A stretch of DNA of 64,000 nt from Gnetum montanum (GCA_015680685.1 MNCI01000967.1:64964-128963); one strand, 5' to 3'; shown: positions 9,706-22,211, numbered from the stretch's first letter. A program made the numbers and translations. The notes: generated from the sequence alone by a model not told the origin.

Positions 9706-11467
9706 GCATGAACTTTAGCAGTCTTTGGCTATCCATGCTCAGTCAAGATTCAAATGTCAAAATTCATGAACTGTAATAAGAATCTTATCCTTGACATCCA
9801 ATAGGTGTAGTTGGATCCATTAAAATATGAAGGCTTGTGAAAATATTGAGCATTTGAAATAGACCTAATGAAACAAACATAAACTCTTGAAAGATTTTAG
9901 GCCAAAACTCATAAGATTAAGATTTGATACTAATTGTGGATCAAAATAGACATCTTAGAAGGGGGTGAATAGGATGTATTAAAATATTTGAGTATATTCC
10001 ATCAAGGAAATCAACATTTATGCTAATCAAATTAGATGCAATGATAATCTAATATAATTAAGACTAATAAAATGGATCAACATTACCAAAAAGAACACAT
10101 CAAATTTATAATAGTTCAACTTGGGCCTAGTTCACTTTGAAGGGGCTATTCAAGTATCTATTTCCCCTTGGTTTCCTTTAGCTCTTCAATCTTCTTAAAG
10201 TACCATGTTGATTGTAAACTTTTTCAGTATTCCTATAGTACAAACAAAAATTTTGGGCACAAATCCTAAAAATGGAAAAGAGAGTAATAAGAATAAAAGT
10301 GGATGATGCACAAAAAGATCTTACTTAAACTAGATTACATTCAAGTACAATAATAATGAATGTAAATTTTATAGTGGATAAGATAGAATGAGCTTTTGGT
10401 ATAGAACTTAAACAATGAAAGAGCAATGATGCATATAGTTTATGTTAGAACTTTGTCATTATTATAGATTTGAATAGCATCATATTTATTCATCTTCTGA
10501 TCCACTTCAATTGTTAAAATCACCATGATAACATTGAAGAAAAAATGCTCTAGCTTGAAGGATAAATGACAATAAGCAAATTTGTTGATTCACATGTTCC
10601 AATGAACATATATATTTTTAGGTTAGGGCTTCTAGAGATCAACTTGAGGTTGAGGGAAACCTATCCGAGAGCTAGTATGCTACCTAAGAATCTTAAATGG
10701 GGTAATGTGTTGATGAAGATGTAACTTATCTAAGGCTAAACTAAGATAGAGGTGGCAACCCCTTGCTAGGAATGGTCCCTAGATTGAATTTTTGAAACTG
10801 ATCAAGGTCATGAGCCTTAAAACTTAAATATTTTTTTAATTTAGAAGATGACACCTTTTCTAGATCCTGAAAACTACATTTTTCTACTATCATTGAGGGA
10901 TCACCCTATGCTTAGGGGGAAACTTGTTGAGGATAACTAAAAATGACTCCAAAAAGCTTGGAAATATCATCTTCTTATCCTAAAACTATATGAATTGACC
11001 ATATTCAAAACCTAAAACTTAACACTCTCTTCACTTAGCAATGGATGAAAGGCATAAGGCCTAATACCCCTCTTAACTAATGAAGAAATAAAATATTAAG
11101 GAGCTTCTCTTAATGCTTAATGAACTCACACACACACACACAATCTTCTAAGGCTCTCTCTTAACTTCAAGAAAACACAATTATAGTAAAAAAAAACTTT
11201 AATTACATCATTGATTCCTTATTTTTTATTCATGACTTTGAATTCTTAATTTTTTCTACCCACTTCACCTTTTAAAACTACTAGGTAGTGTTCTACAAGT
11301 CACTGTGACTCATACCCTCTTATAGCCACTTTTGGTTATGACCTCTCACAACTAGCTCCAACAATAGAAAACTAAAACCAAAGCATTTTTCTTCATATAG
11401 AGTTTTGTGAGTTATTGCATCTTGCACCTCCTCTAAACTATGAGTGACTATGGATTATAGTGTATCA
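9706..11467. other. Flanking sequence without recognisable genes
   Basis: AT-rich, stop-filled in all frames. It joins the 2224-2618 flank once A is removed and continues at 34712 once element 2 is removed. I see a short (CA)n run at 11127-11142 and a G-rich patch, AGAAGGGGGTGAATAGG (about 9958-9974), of a kind often found in plant repeats, but no ORF, RNA gene or element ends that I can support. Confidence 0.6.
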
Positions 11468-11472
11468 CAATT

Positions 11473-11857
11473 TGATGAATTTTGGTTTATTGCATTGACT
11501 GGGCCCTGTCGACGAGGCCCCGTAGATGTAGTCAATTGTGTTGATGTGGCCCCTTCGACCCAAGGGTCTATCTTGGTCTATAAATACATGCTCACTAGCC
11601 ACATTTATGTAATCAATTCTCATAATAGTAGTAGATCTCTTATAGATGCCTATTCGAAATTCAGAATATTTTTCTCGAGTGCCTACAACAAGAGTCATTG
11701 AGTGTATGGATCTCTATTCAAGCATTGTTGTACCTAAGCATGATAGTGTGTGTGGCAATAAAGATGAGCTTTTTGATAAACCTGGCAGCATTTTAGATAG
11801 ATTAAATATTTTACTTATGCATTTAATGTTTTCAATTACGTATTCAATGTTTTCTAG
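11473..11857 (+). repeat. Element 2 5' LTR, first part
   Basis: U3 and start of R. It begins TGATGAATTTTGG after CAATT. U3 carries GATGAGGCCCC-like units (about 11495-11560), then TATAAATA (11579-11586). It has fewer such units than the 3' LTR. It is cut at TCTAG (11853-11857), the target of element 1. Confidence 0.88.
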
Positions 11858-12666
11858 TGATGAACCATGATATCACGTATGTGATATTGCGTCCGCGATG
11901 TCAGATCAACCATGCAATATCGGATACCCGATATCGCGGCCCGTCTTCTTATCTATAAATAAGAGGTAGTGCCTAGTTAGAAGTTAGTCCTTAGCTAAAA
12001 TCTTACTAATTTTCCCTCTAGAGTTAGAATTATTTCTGCGTGCCCGCAGTAGGAGTCATAGAGTGAACAGATCTTTATTCAAGCATTATGTACCTGAGCA
12101 CACTTTGTGTACAGTGATAAAGATGAACTTTATGATAAACCTTGTAGCATACAGAATAGATTAATTAGTGTTAATTATTATTTGATTCTTTCGTAGTTAA
12201 TTAATGATTTCTCTCACCCTACAACTCTCTTAGTTAAATACACTTAGTACAACCACTTTGAGCATGCGTGTAGCACTTGGTAACCCAGTAACGATTAGCG
12301 TTTGGTAATCCCAGCAGCATTGCACTAGTTTAGGATGTGTACAGCAAGTGGGAACGAATACTAGTGTTAGGAGTACTTAGAACTTAGTTAATGAATCATT
12401 AAATTAGATTAGTTACTTAGTTATTTCTCTCTCCCCTCCTTATTAGTGCAGGATATAAAACACATAAAAGCCATAAAAATCATATTCCCTAAGCTTACTT
12501 AACCATACAACCATGACATACAAGTAAGTTTGAGAAGAAAATGATTAATCAACCCATTATTGTTTCACAAAGATGCATATGCACTTAGTCCTTGGAATTT
12601 GACCGAATCATGCGTGAAACGCTTGTATTCATATGGTTGAGCATAGGGGTACCTCGCCACTCATCA
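11858..12666 (+). repeat. Element 1 5' LTR (809 bp)
   Basis: Starts TGATGAACCATGATATC and ends CACTCATCA. U3 holds GATATC/GATATT palindromes (11867-11940), then TATAAATA (11954-11961). R/U5 carries a degraded AATAAAG (GATAAAG near 12116) and a TTGGTAAYCC repeat near 12289-12325. Confidence 0.92.
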
Positions 12667-12667
12667 T

Positions 12668-12685
12668 TGGCACCGTTGCTGGGGA
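12668..12685 (+). promoter_or_regulatory. Element 1 primer-binding site (tRNA-Asp)
   Basis: TGGCACCGTTGCTGGGGA, one base after the LTR end; it matches the plant tRNA-Asp complement at 16 of 18 bases, and the two changes are transitions. Confidence 0.92.
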
Positions 12686-12798
12686 CTTAGTTGTTTGTGT
12701 GCTAAGTAGAACTTAGGAAATCATTCACATCATTGGAACAAACCCTTAGGGTTGGTTAAGAAAAATATAATATTACATTGCACACTGAACAAGACAAG

Positions 12799-14760
12799 AT
12801 GTCTTCTTCTTCACACAAAAGCACTTCACTGCCTAGGACTAACACAAGAAGCAATCGGCGGCAAGTTACACATGACGTTGACTCGCCAGTTCCTCAACAA
12901 TTTCATGTGGTATACGTTCATCCCAATGAATATGCACCCAACTTCACCTTTATTCTCCACCAAGACAAGTAGCTACATTGGCATGACTTGGAAGGTAACA
13001 TAGTGTTACCTCTCAACCATTCAGTCCCAAGTATGCTTCTTCGTGTTCTCACACGAATAGGCATGCAACACTTACATGCAAAGTACATTGTGTAGGACTA
13101 TGATTTGAGAGACTATCGTCCCACTGAAGTGCAATGTCAAAGGGACTTGCAACAGGAGAGACACCATAAGTCCTTGAAGGGAAAATAAAGATGCCCCACA
13201 CATTTTAAGTGAAATTGAGGGTGATGAACTTGCCTCAAGCAGTCACCCACATAATGATGTTCCTCCCCTTGACTTTGTCCAAGGGGTTGTATATCAGAAC
13301 CTTCATTCTACTATTCACAACCTAGGTGCTAATACCAATGAACAGAAAGAGTCCGAAAAAGGAACAAGAACACATGACAAAGGTGGGTATTCTGATCGCA
13401 ATCGCGATCGAAGGAGAGATCACTGAAGAGAAGGTAGTAGACATCGTCATGATGGCGGTTCTCCTTCTTCTTCACCTTCATCATCTCCTTCACCCTCTCC
13501 TTTTGTGTCTGGACATAACCATAGAGAAACAGATCGAGAGGATAAGGGTAAACAATGTGGAAGTCACAGATGAGACAACCAAGACAGAGGATGAGGGCAC
13601 TCTAAGGAATCACACCATAGAAGAAGGGAAAGTAGGGAACCACATAGACACCATAGATGCTATGAACAAGATGATCATGATGAGCCCCTACTTGCCATGC
13701 AAAGCATGCTAGATATAATTGAGGCCATGAGAGTTCCAACAAGGCACCAAAAAGATAGTAGGATCAAGAGGCTAGACATGAATAACATCCCACGATTTGA
13801 AGGGGGATATAATGCTGATCCTAAAAATCACTTACAAGCATTTCATGATGTGTGTGCCTTGTAAAACATAGAAAACAAGTGGCAAAATCTTAAGTTGTTC
13901 CCATGAACACTAATAAAAGAAGCTGAAAGTTGATACCGGTCCTTAGAATCAAAATCCATTCATAAGTGGAGTACGATGTTAGAACTGTTCAACAATAAGT
14001 ACCAAACGTACTCTCGAGTGTCAATCCAAGGATGGAAACAAGGAAGTCATGAACCCTTGGATGCTACCATCAGCTGTTATTATGCACTCTTACATCGTTG
14101 TCCTAGCCATGGTTATTCACAGTGAGATCAACTACGCCATCTCGTAGATGGGCTTAGGCATGAAACAAGAAGGACCCTTGGGACTTATGCCCAAGGAAGG
14201 TTATCCGAGCTTAGGTTCCATCAAATTCACAGATTGCTAGAGTAAGTAGCTAAAGAAGAAGGTGAGATACAAAAAAGAAAGTGTGTGGAAGAATACAACC
14301 AAGATCCTTCCCTCCAAAAGAAGGGAGTAAGATTTTGTGAGGATGAGGAAGAGTAACCACTTGAAGAGATAGTGAATAGGAAAACCTTGCCTATTCAAAA
14401 GTTAACATCAGAAGTATTGGCAAAGGTAGACCAAATGTGGGACTCCCTGGATAGTAGGTTTCAAACTATGTTCAAAGTAGTAGAGGAGTCTAGGAAGTGA
14501 GGTAGTGACCATGACAAAAGGAAAAAGAGAGAATCAGAAAATGCATGTAACAAGGGTAAGGGTAAAGTTGCTATTATGGATGATGATAGTGAATGTGAGA
14601 TTTGTCAATACGACCAGCCTAAGAGATGTTGCCCTATAATCTCACATTTACAGGATTCTGGGGTGTATGCACTTAATCCATGTTTAAACAAACAACAAAC
14701 ATCTCGACAGTTACCTGATCCCCAAGGTAACCCAAGGTAGTTCCACCAACCTTTAACATA
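12799..14760 (+). pseudogene. gag: Element 1 gag, broken
   Basis: ATG at 12799 (MSSSSHKS) aligns with the starts of A and element 2. The order is as in A: HPNEYAPNFTFILHQDK, then the N-terminal family domain, an Arg/Asp/Ser-rich region (about 13330-13650), the capsid-like domain from DMNNIPRFEGGYNADP (about 13780) through SIHKWSTMLELFNNKYQTY, and the knuckle near 14600-14640, where the usual His is Gln (CEICQYDQPKRCCP). About ten stops, mostly at positions where relatives have Gln, Arg or Trp, and a frameshift near 13185 inactivate it. Confidence 0.82.
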
Positions 14761-14887
14761 TTATCCAAGTGGAACTCCACCACAACCAATCAAGAAACAT
14801 CAATAGTGGCAGCACCCACAATCATGGGGAATGCCACCACCAAGGCAATAATATCCTTACCGGTAATGAGACCCATATGGATATTAC

Positions 14888-15787
14888 ATGCAACATCTGA
14901 TCTCTGCACATGACTCTGTTGGTCACGTTACTCCCCAACATCACTACCAAGCTCGTAAGTACTATAGGACTCTCTCTTCTAGGGGTGACATTTCACAAGT
15001 ATACCATCCTTCCAATGTAGCTGCATCTCTCCCACCAATAGCTCCATTACCACTTACTCCAGCAATGCAAGGTGCACTCCTTGCTCAACCACAGCAACAC
15101 AATGCCACAAGGGCTCTTAATCCTCAACCTATCGTTGGTTCTAACAATTGTATGAAGAAAAGATCTCTCTTCAGAACCAATAGTCCAACCAAGCCTTTGC
15201 AACCTCAAGTGGCTGAGTCTTTGGACGTCTCCATATCAACTAAATCTTCAGAGCCCCCTTTAAACTTAACACCGCATTCAACGCATACAATCATGTTAAC
15301 ACATGTTGTTACTAATTGGATCAAAGCTGGCCACCTTCCCAGGAAATTCTCTGATCCTAGGAGTCCCCTAATCTATCTACAAATCGCTGGGAATGAGCTA
15401 TGCAAAGCTCTTTTGGATTCAGGTTCCGATGTCAATATAAGATCCCAAAAAATGTATAAGGTCTGGAACCTTCCCCCATTAAAAAAGAGCAATGTACATT
15501 TAGAGTTAGTTGACCAGTCCATCACTATCCCCTTGGGATTAGTGGAGGACATTGTTACCACTATTTGTGGGTGGTCGTATCTAGCTGACTTCCTAGTGAT
15601 CCAAGGGAATAATAGTAAGGGGGACTTTCGAATCATCATGGGAAGAGCATGGCTAAGCACTATCAATGTGCACCTAGGTATCTACGATCTTTCCCTAGAA
15701 ATATGTAAGGAAAACACTTTTGAAAAGATCGAGAAGAAGAAGGTTCTATGCATTGCATGTAGTGACATAGGGTGCAATTGCGTGTAG
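14888..15787 (+). pseudogene. Element 1 protease with Pro/Gln linker, 299 codons open
   Basis: Retroviral-type aspartic protease. The first 130 residues or so are a Gln/Pro/Ser-rich linker. The catalytic motif is LLDSGSDVN (catalytic Asp codon 15416-15418, residue 177 of this frame), then VDQSITIPLGLVEDI, CGWSYLADFLV and IIMGRAWLSTINVHLG. DSG is intact. The frame ends at a TAG at 15785-15787, where the connector to RT continues through further stops. The open frame begins inside a longer Gag-Pol reading, so the listed start is only the first Met after a stop. Confidence 0.85.
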
Positions 15788-15901
15788 AGATCATGGGTTG
15801 TACAGAGTTTGACATTGCATGCATGTAATTAGTATGCACAAACAATTGATATACAAAGGTGCCTATATGCAGCAACCACAAAATAAGAAGACACCTAGTG
15901 G

Positions 15902-17550
15902 TTGATAGCTGATCAAGAAAGTAGCTCACTTATATGCATGGAACTGACTAAGGGATTAACTTGCGCTTACATAGATAACATTGATGCATTAGAGCAAGTC
16001 CACCACCAAATTCCTAGTCCTAACCTAGAAAACATCAATTGGGAAAAGTTGGAAATTCCCAAGAAATTTAAACAAGAGCCCCTAGAGCTAAAATCATTTC
16101 CCATCGGTATGGAATACACGTTTCTTAAGAATGGAAAACCAGTAATCATCAACACAAGACTTGCTTTGCAACAAAAAGAAAGTCTGCTCAAGGTAATCAA
16201 TAAGTGGTTAAAATCCTTTGCTTGGTCATATCTAGAATTAACTGGAATAGATCCTAGGATATGCCAACATAGGATTTACACTGACTCCTCCATGAAGCCT
16301 CAAAAACAACCACAGAGGTGATTGAACCCAAAGTTGAAGCAAGTAGTGAAAGAAGAAATTGAATAGCTTCTAAAGGGTAGGTTCATATACCCCATTGCTA
16401 ATAGTGAATGGGTTAGCCCCTTAGTAATTTTGCCTAAAAAGGGAGAAAAATGGAGGGTGTGCATAGATTTGAGGCTGCTAAACATGGTAACATTCAAGGA
16501 TCACTTTCCGTTGCCATTTGTTGACCAAGTCTTAGACACAATCGCAAGGCATCGCTATTATAGTTTTCTAGATGGCTATAGCAGATATAACCAAATATAA
16601 ATAGCCCCAAAAGATCAAACCAAAACTATTTTCACCAATCCTTTGGGAATGTTTGCATACAAAAAAATGTTGTTTGGCTTGTGCAATGCCCTTGCCACAT
16701 TTCAACACTTAGTTCTAAGCATATTCCAGCAGCAGATAGGAAATGGTATGGAAGTCTTTATGGATGACTTCTCCACTTATGGAGCAAGCTTTGATCAAGC
16801 CTTGGATAGGTTAGAGCAAGTGCTAAAAAGATGTGTAGAGACTAATCTAAGGCTCAACTAGCAAAAAATCCATTTAATGGTCCAAGAAGACGTAGTACTT
16901 GACATAAAATTTCACATGCAGCAATAGAGGTAGATCCTAAGAAAATCAAGGTCATCCAAGGAATTACCCGTCAACTAGAAACTGTCAAAGACATTCAGCT
17001 ATTCCTTGGACACACTAGCTACAATAGGAGATTCATAGAGAACTTTTCGAAGGTTTCCAAACCATTGGTAGAGTTAATGAAAAAGGACGTACCCTTTGAG
17101 TGGACTAGGGAATGCGAACTAGCCTTCCAAACTTTGAAGCAGAAGCTAGTAGAAACACCCATTCTACAAGCTTCTAACTGGTCCAAACTATTCCATGTCA
17201 TGATTGATGCATCCAACTATGCCTTAGGAGCTATACTTACACAGTTAGATGATCAAAAATGCCCTTATTACATCCACTGTGCAAGTAGAAGTATAGCTGG
17301 TGCACAACTTAACTACACTACTACAGAAAAAGAATTAATGGTTGTAGTGTTTGCACTAGAAAAATTTATGCACTATGTATTAGGAAATAGAGTATTGATA
17401 CACATATATCATAGTGCAATCTGGTTCCTCATGAATAAGCCAATGGTAAGCCCCCATATTATACGATGGTTGGTAATCCTACAAGAGTTTGATCTAACGA
17501 TGATCGATCTTGTCTTAGTTGTGCTAGGACAACAAAGAGGATGAGTATCC
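15902..17550 (+). pseudogene. Element 1 reverse transcriptase and RNase H, broken
   Basis: Copies element RNA into DNA. From the connector (about 15902) the RT reads IYPIANSEWVSPLVILPKKGEKWRVCIDLR (split by stops), DHFPLPFVDQVLDTI, LFGLCNALATFQ and the catalytic VFMDDFSTYG (FMDD codons 16757-16768). RNase H begins near 17065: HVMIDASNYALGAILTQL (catalytic Asp region), YTTTEKELMVVVFALEKF (Glu), ending with a decayed HSAIWFL where a relative has TDHS. Stops at 16319, 16364, 16598, 16859 and around 16927, and a frameshift near 16900-17060, break it. Confidence 0.85.
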
Positions 17551-17559
17551 TATTTTCGA

Positions 17560-18895
17560 TCACTTCCCTGATGAGTTCCTCTTTGCTGGTGTAGTGAATG
17601 ACCAATCACCCATGAAGACAAACTAGTACAGTAGCATTCTGATCTATCTCCTTACCCAACAAACACCACAAGAATTAGACCTTATGAAGGAACAACAGTT
17701 TCTTCACAAAGCCAAGTACTTTATGAAAATCAATGGACAACTTTACAAAGTATGTCCCAATGGCTTGATTCAATGGTGTGTTCCTGATAGAGATCAACTA
17801 AGAGTTCTCCAAGATGCTCATGAGGGCCCTTGTGGGGGTCACTATGCTGGGAGATGAATGGCTATTAAGATCCTGCTTGTAGGATATATTGGCCTACCTT
17901 GTTCCAGGACATCCATCACTTTGTCCAATCTTGTGAACACTGTCAACGTGATGGTAGAATGACTACTAGAATGGAGGGTTTGCAATAATGGATTCAACCA
18001 TTAGAACCCTTCGACATTTTGGGAATTGATTTCATGGGGTCCATTACACCAATGTACAATGGAAAAGCATACATCATAGTTGTCATAGACTACTTAACAA
18101 AATGGGTTGAAGTAGCTGCCGTTAAAGATTACACATCATCTACAGATGCCTAATTTTTTCAACAAGTCGTCAACAAGTTTGGTGTGCTGCATGCACTTAT
18201 CTTAGATAATGGTACACACTTTACAGGTGCAACTTTTCGAAAGCTAATGCAACACTTAGGGGTTGAGCACAAATTGACTACACCATACCACCCCTAAGCA
18301 AATGTTCAAGCCGAGGTCACTAATAGGGAGATTACCAAGATACTAACCAGACCTATTAGTAAATATAGGCAAGATTGGAGCACTAAACTGAATTATGCTC
18401 TTTGGGCATACCACTCCACGTGGAAACTCCTTATAGGCTACTCTCCCTATGAGTTAGTGTATGGAAAACTTCCAACACTCCCTATCCAAACTGAGCTCTG
18501 TGCACTAGCCATGGCATGTGACCTCAACCTTGACCTTGATCTAGCACAAAAACAAAGGTTGATGACTCTTAACTTGCTAGATGAGAACCGACTAGCTGCC
18601 CTATCATCTAATGAGTTGCACAAGGCATTTAATAAACAATGTCATGACCTAAAAATTAAGAGAGTTAAGTACCATCTAGGAGATAAGCGTCTCTACTGGA
18701 ACCCCACACATGTGTTACAATGTACCAAATTTTAAACATCATGGGAAGGACCTTACATTATCTATGCAACTTTTCCTTCAAGGGCCATGACCATATATAA
18801 ACCTAAGAGCCCAGATAAAAGACTGCTAGTCAATGTGCAACAAACAAAACCTTTCCATGAGTTTATGTCATCCAGAACATATGCTATCTCTATAA
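17560..18895 (+). pseudogene. Element 1 integrase, broken
   Basis: Inserts cDNA into the genome. The zinc-binding N-terminus is seen as HEGPCGGHY (17820-17846) and SCEHCQRDG (about 17930-17955). The core has GIDFMG (first Asp), ILDNGTHF (second Asp) and TNREITK (Glu region), then WAYHSTWKLLIGYSPYELVYGK. A C-terminal stretch follows (YHLGDKRLYWNP, WEGPYII) to about 18895. Stops include TAA at 18151 and 18296, and the frame shifts between the zinc region and core. The catalytic residues remain readable, but the ORF is dead. Confidence 0.83.
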
Positions 18896-20433
18896 GGGGG
18901 CAACCTTGCTCATTATTTTGGATCTCCTCTTTTCAATTCAGTCATGGGGGAGATGGCCACCCTTGCTAATCATTGAAGGTCCTCAATTCTTTCTAAGTTT
19001 TTGTTTTACACATTTTTTGTTTTACACAATCTTTTTTTACATATTTTTGTTTTGCACATTTCTTTAATCTTTCTTATTTTTGTTTTACACCATCATTCAT
19101 ATTTTTACCATTTCTTTGTGTGCTTACTTTATTTTGTTCATTACCGAATAAGTGTTCATGATGGTGGTATGAATAATATCATATCGATTGCTAATGTTTG
19201 GATTCTACCTTTGAAGTACAATGTTGATATTAAGGTATAGTTCTTTTGATTAAATAAGTAATGAGTCCACATCGTTCATGCATCCATAAAATTCTATGGT
19301 CTCCCTTGGCTTAGAACTATATAGTCCCTTTCTTTAATAAAGTTATTAACGAATTGGTGATTGGGTATTTCTCAGACTAAGGAAAGACTCAAAGGATGAA
19401 AAGGGTGTGACTTCAAAGGGATTCTATGCAGTTGTACTAGCTATTCTCTTGAGTGCTTAGATGCTTTTTCTTTGGGTTTTCCACCATTCTGATCATTCAT
19501 CAAATTACTAGAAGTTGAGTACATAAAAATAGGTCTTTGCATGGTGTGGTTCTCACAAATAGTGAGAATTCAAAGCACACCCCTTAGACACAATAATGAT
19601 CTTGGGCTACACACATTGGTTATGGCACTAGAAAGACCTATTACCCATGCCTGAAGGTTCCCTCTAACTAACGCCCCTTCTTGCTTTCTGGTTCTCCATC
19701 TTGCTCTCCTTGAAATGGTGGTGACTTTTTGTAGAGGCACTCTTGTTGCTCTAAGAGGATGGGTTGGTCAAATGTTTTGATGCAAGGTCATTGAATGTGG
19801 TTGGTTTGAGTTTCGATTTGGAATGAGTTCTACTTGATCACATTAACCATGAAACACACAAGGGACTTTACACAACCTTGTTTTTGGGTTTCCATTACAT
19901 TCTCTCCTCTTCACCTTTCTTTTCCATTTCTCACCTCATTGCCAGTTTTATAATTAGTTTGTATCTTGGTTGATGCATTGTTCTTCCTTGGTAATTTTTT
20001 ATGGGTAAGTTTTTAACTCATGCTTCTAACTGACATTCCTAAAGCCTATGGACTCTTTGGTTGGTGGGTCTATCAGGGTATTAAAGGCATGAGCTTGCTT
20101 TGGGGAGCATCCACTAACATTCCTTTTTGCTGCATTTCTTAACTTCTTTTCCTTGAACATTTCCTGCAATCAACTATTTTTTTTTTTGCTTCATCCCCAT
20201 CCATGACATCCATTTTATTGGCGTTGCTATTGTTACTTTTTCCCTACCTTTCTTATTCCTTATCTTTTTCCACCCTATCGCTACTAGAGGTTTTCTCTTT
20301 GTCATGGGGGCCCAGGCACAAATTTTTCAATTTTTCCTAACCCCTAAACCTTAGGTAGTCACCAGTGTTAAAACTCTAGAACCAGTATATGCCATAATCA
20401 CAACTCAGCCAATGCACTTCACATCGAGGCAAG
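18896..20433 (+). other. Element 1 noncoding 3' region
   Basis: No gene. It holds an internal PPT-like tract (GTCATGGGGGAGATGG, 18941-18956), a T-rich array with TTTTGTTTTACAC units (19000-19095), a hairpin (19543-19581), the conserved TTTGGGGAGCATCCACT block (about 20040-20120) and a further GTCATGGGGGCCC tract (20301-20313). A leader (GCCATAATCACA, near 20390) shared with element 2 precedes the intron. The internal TATA box of elements 2 and 3 is absent. Confidence 0.7.
19543..19581 (+). other. Element 1 conserved 3'-region hairpin
   Basis: GGTGTGGTTCTCAC (19543-19556) faces GTGAGAA (19562-19568) and CACACC (19576-19581) across a short loop, with a 7-base bulge TTCAAAG on the right arm. 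Confidence 0.6.
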
Positions 20434-20493
20434 GTATCAACTACATTGTGATTTATCTACCCTCACCCATTTGTGACTATGTTGTGTGTGTAG
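20434..20493 (+). other. Element 1 predicted 60-nt intron
   Basis: CAAG|GTATCAAC opens it and TGTGTGTAG|ATG closes it. It is exactly 60 nt, as in A and element 2, with GTGACT as a possible branch point. Confidence 0.62.
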
Positions 20494-20700
20494 ATGATGA
20501 TCTACAACAATGGACTAGGCCTAGAGGATGCACTCAAGATGGACTGGAACTAGAACATTTACGAAAGGAGCAAGATTGGTGGCATGGCTATGGATGAACA
20601 ACAACAAGCACAATTTTGGCATCAGCAACAACAATTCTTATTCTTTTCTCTCTCTCTCTCCTTCTTCTTTTTCAGCTACCAATAAGGCTAGATGTCATTT
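20494..20700 (+). pseudogene. Element 1 remnant of the 3' ORF
   Basis: The ATG at 20494 directly follows the intron. About 22 codons precede a TAG, then a Gln-rich stretch (MDEQQQAQFWHQQQQ) aligned to the remnant in A, then a CT-rich run. The coiled-coil body is missing, so the ORF was removed by deletion in this lineage. No function can be assigned. Confidence 0.5.
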
Positions 20701-20875
20701 ATATACAGTGTTCACTTTTTTGATCATGAACACTAATGCTGTCATGTATTGTATTGTTGGTCCATTCATTGGAAATGTTGAGTCAGTCATCCTGTTCCAT
20801 CATTAATAGTCATTCAGTCAATAATCCCATACCTTCACAATATTTTGTAAGAAACTCAAGGATGAGTTTTCATTC

Positions 20876-20888
20876 AGTCATGGTGGTA
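20876..20888 (+). promoter_or_regulatory. Element 1 3' polypurine tract
   Basis: GTCATGGTGGTA stands directly before the LTR start. One G is changed to T relative to GTCATGGGGGTA in A. Confidence 0.78.
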
Positions 20889-21696
20889 TGATGCACCACG
20901 ATATCACATCCACGATGTCAAATCGACCATGCGATATTGGATACCCAATATTGTGGCCTGTCTCCTTATTTATAAATAAGAGGCGGTGCCCTTAGTCTCA
21001 ATAGTTAGAAGTTAGTCCCTTAGCCAAACTCTTGCCAATTTTTTCCTCCAAAGTTAGAATTATTTCTACGTGCTTGCAGTAAGAGTCATAAAGTGAACGG
21101 ATCTTTATTTGAGCATTGTGTACCTGTGCACACTTTCTGTACGGCAATAAAGATGAGCTTTATGATAAACCTTGTAGTAGATAAAATAAATTAATTAGTG
21201 TTAATTATTATTTAATGTTTTCATAGTTAATTAATGATTTCTCTCACCCTACAACTCTCTTAGTTAAATACACTTAGTACAACCACTTCGAGCATGAGTG
21301 TAGCACTTGGTAACCTAGTAACGATTAGTGTTTGGTAATCCTAGTAGCATTACATTGGTTTAGGATATGTATGGCAAGTGGGAACAGATACTAGTGTTAG
21401 GAGTACTTAGAACTTAGCTAATCAATAGTTAAATTAGATTAGTTACTTAGTTGTTTCTCTCTCCCCTCCTTATTAGCGCAAGATATAAAACACATAAAAG
21501 CCATAAAAATCATATGCCTCAAGCTTACTTAACCATACAACCATGACATACAAGTAAGTTTGAGAAGACAACAATTAATCAGTCTGTTATCATTCCACAA
21601 AAGTGCATATGCACTTAGTCCTTGGAATTTGACTCGATTGTGCATGAAACGCTCATATTCGTATCGTTGAGCGTAGGGGTACCTCACCACTCATCA
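20889..21696 (+). repeat. Element 1 3' LTR (808 bp)
   Basis: Starts TGATGCACCACGATATC and ends CACTCATCA|TCTAG. Several U3 palindromes have lost CpG (CAATATTG). TATAAATA follows (the TTATTTATAAATAAG stretch near 20970). AATAAAG (21147-21153) is intact here. Confidence 0.92.
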
Positions 21697-21701
21697 TCTA
21701 G

Positions 21702-22211
21702 TAATTAAGCTGATTAAGATAATTGAGTAAAATAAGATAAATAGATTAAATATATAAGTACAATTTCTTTGAGTGTAACACATATTCACTTGGTAATCCT
21801 AGTAGTGTTATTGCTTGGTACACCCAAAAGCGTAGCACTTGGTAACCTAGTAGTGGATACATGGGTTTAAGATGTGCATGGAAAGTGGGACTAGATACTT
21901 ATGTTAGGATTAGCTAGAGGCTAGTATGTTAGTTACATTAAATTAGCCATTAAATTACCTTTTCTTTATCTCTATTCAAGCACCAAGAATATAAAACATA
22001 AAACTATAAAAATTATATGCCTCAATTACACGTAACCATACAATGTGCTTCACAAGTCTAATTGGGAAGACAACAAATTACCTTAGGGCAAGGTTCATTG
22101 CCTAGAAGACTAGTGCACCAGAAACCATAAAGTCCAAAAAATTCGATCGGATTGCATGTGAACGCTGATGATTCATATGGTAGGGCATAAGGGGCATCTC
22201 ACCACTCATCA
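21702..22211 (+). repeat. Element 2 5' LTR, second part
   Basis: Continues the LTR after the TCTAG duplicate. It aligns with 34197-34706 of the 3' LTR (TAATTAAGC, CACTTGGTAATCC, GGGGCATCTCACCACTCATCA). Together with 11473-11857 the LTR is 895 bp, against 959 bp for the 3' copy; the difference lies in U3 units. Confidence 0.9.

Larger units (their letters stand above)
11858..21696 (+). mobile_element. Element 1: full-length Athila-like element nested in element 2
   Basis: 9,839 bp with LTRs of 809 and 808 bp, flanked by TCTAG (11853-11857 and 21697-21701). Order: 5' LTR, primer site (12668), gag, protease, RT/RNase H, integrase (to about 18895), noncoding 3' region, 60-nt predicted intron, short 3' ORF remnant, PPT, 3' LTR. 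LTRs are clearly alike but differ at many C/T and G/A sites, roughly 90-95% identical by eye. Every ORF has stops or frameshifts, so it is not autonomous now. Confidence 0.93.

Noticed and set aside
9958-9974. AGAAGGGGGTGAATAGG as a transposon end
   Set aside because: A similar word occurs in many plant repeats, but no paired end or target-site duplication could be found.
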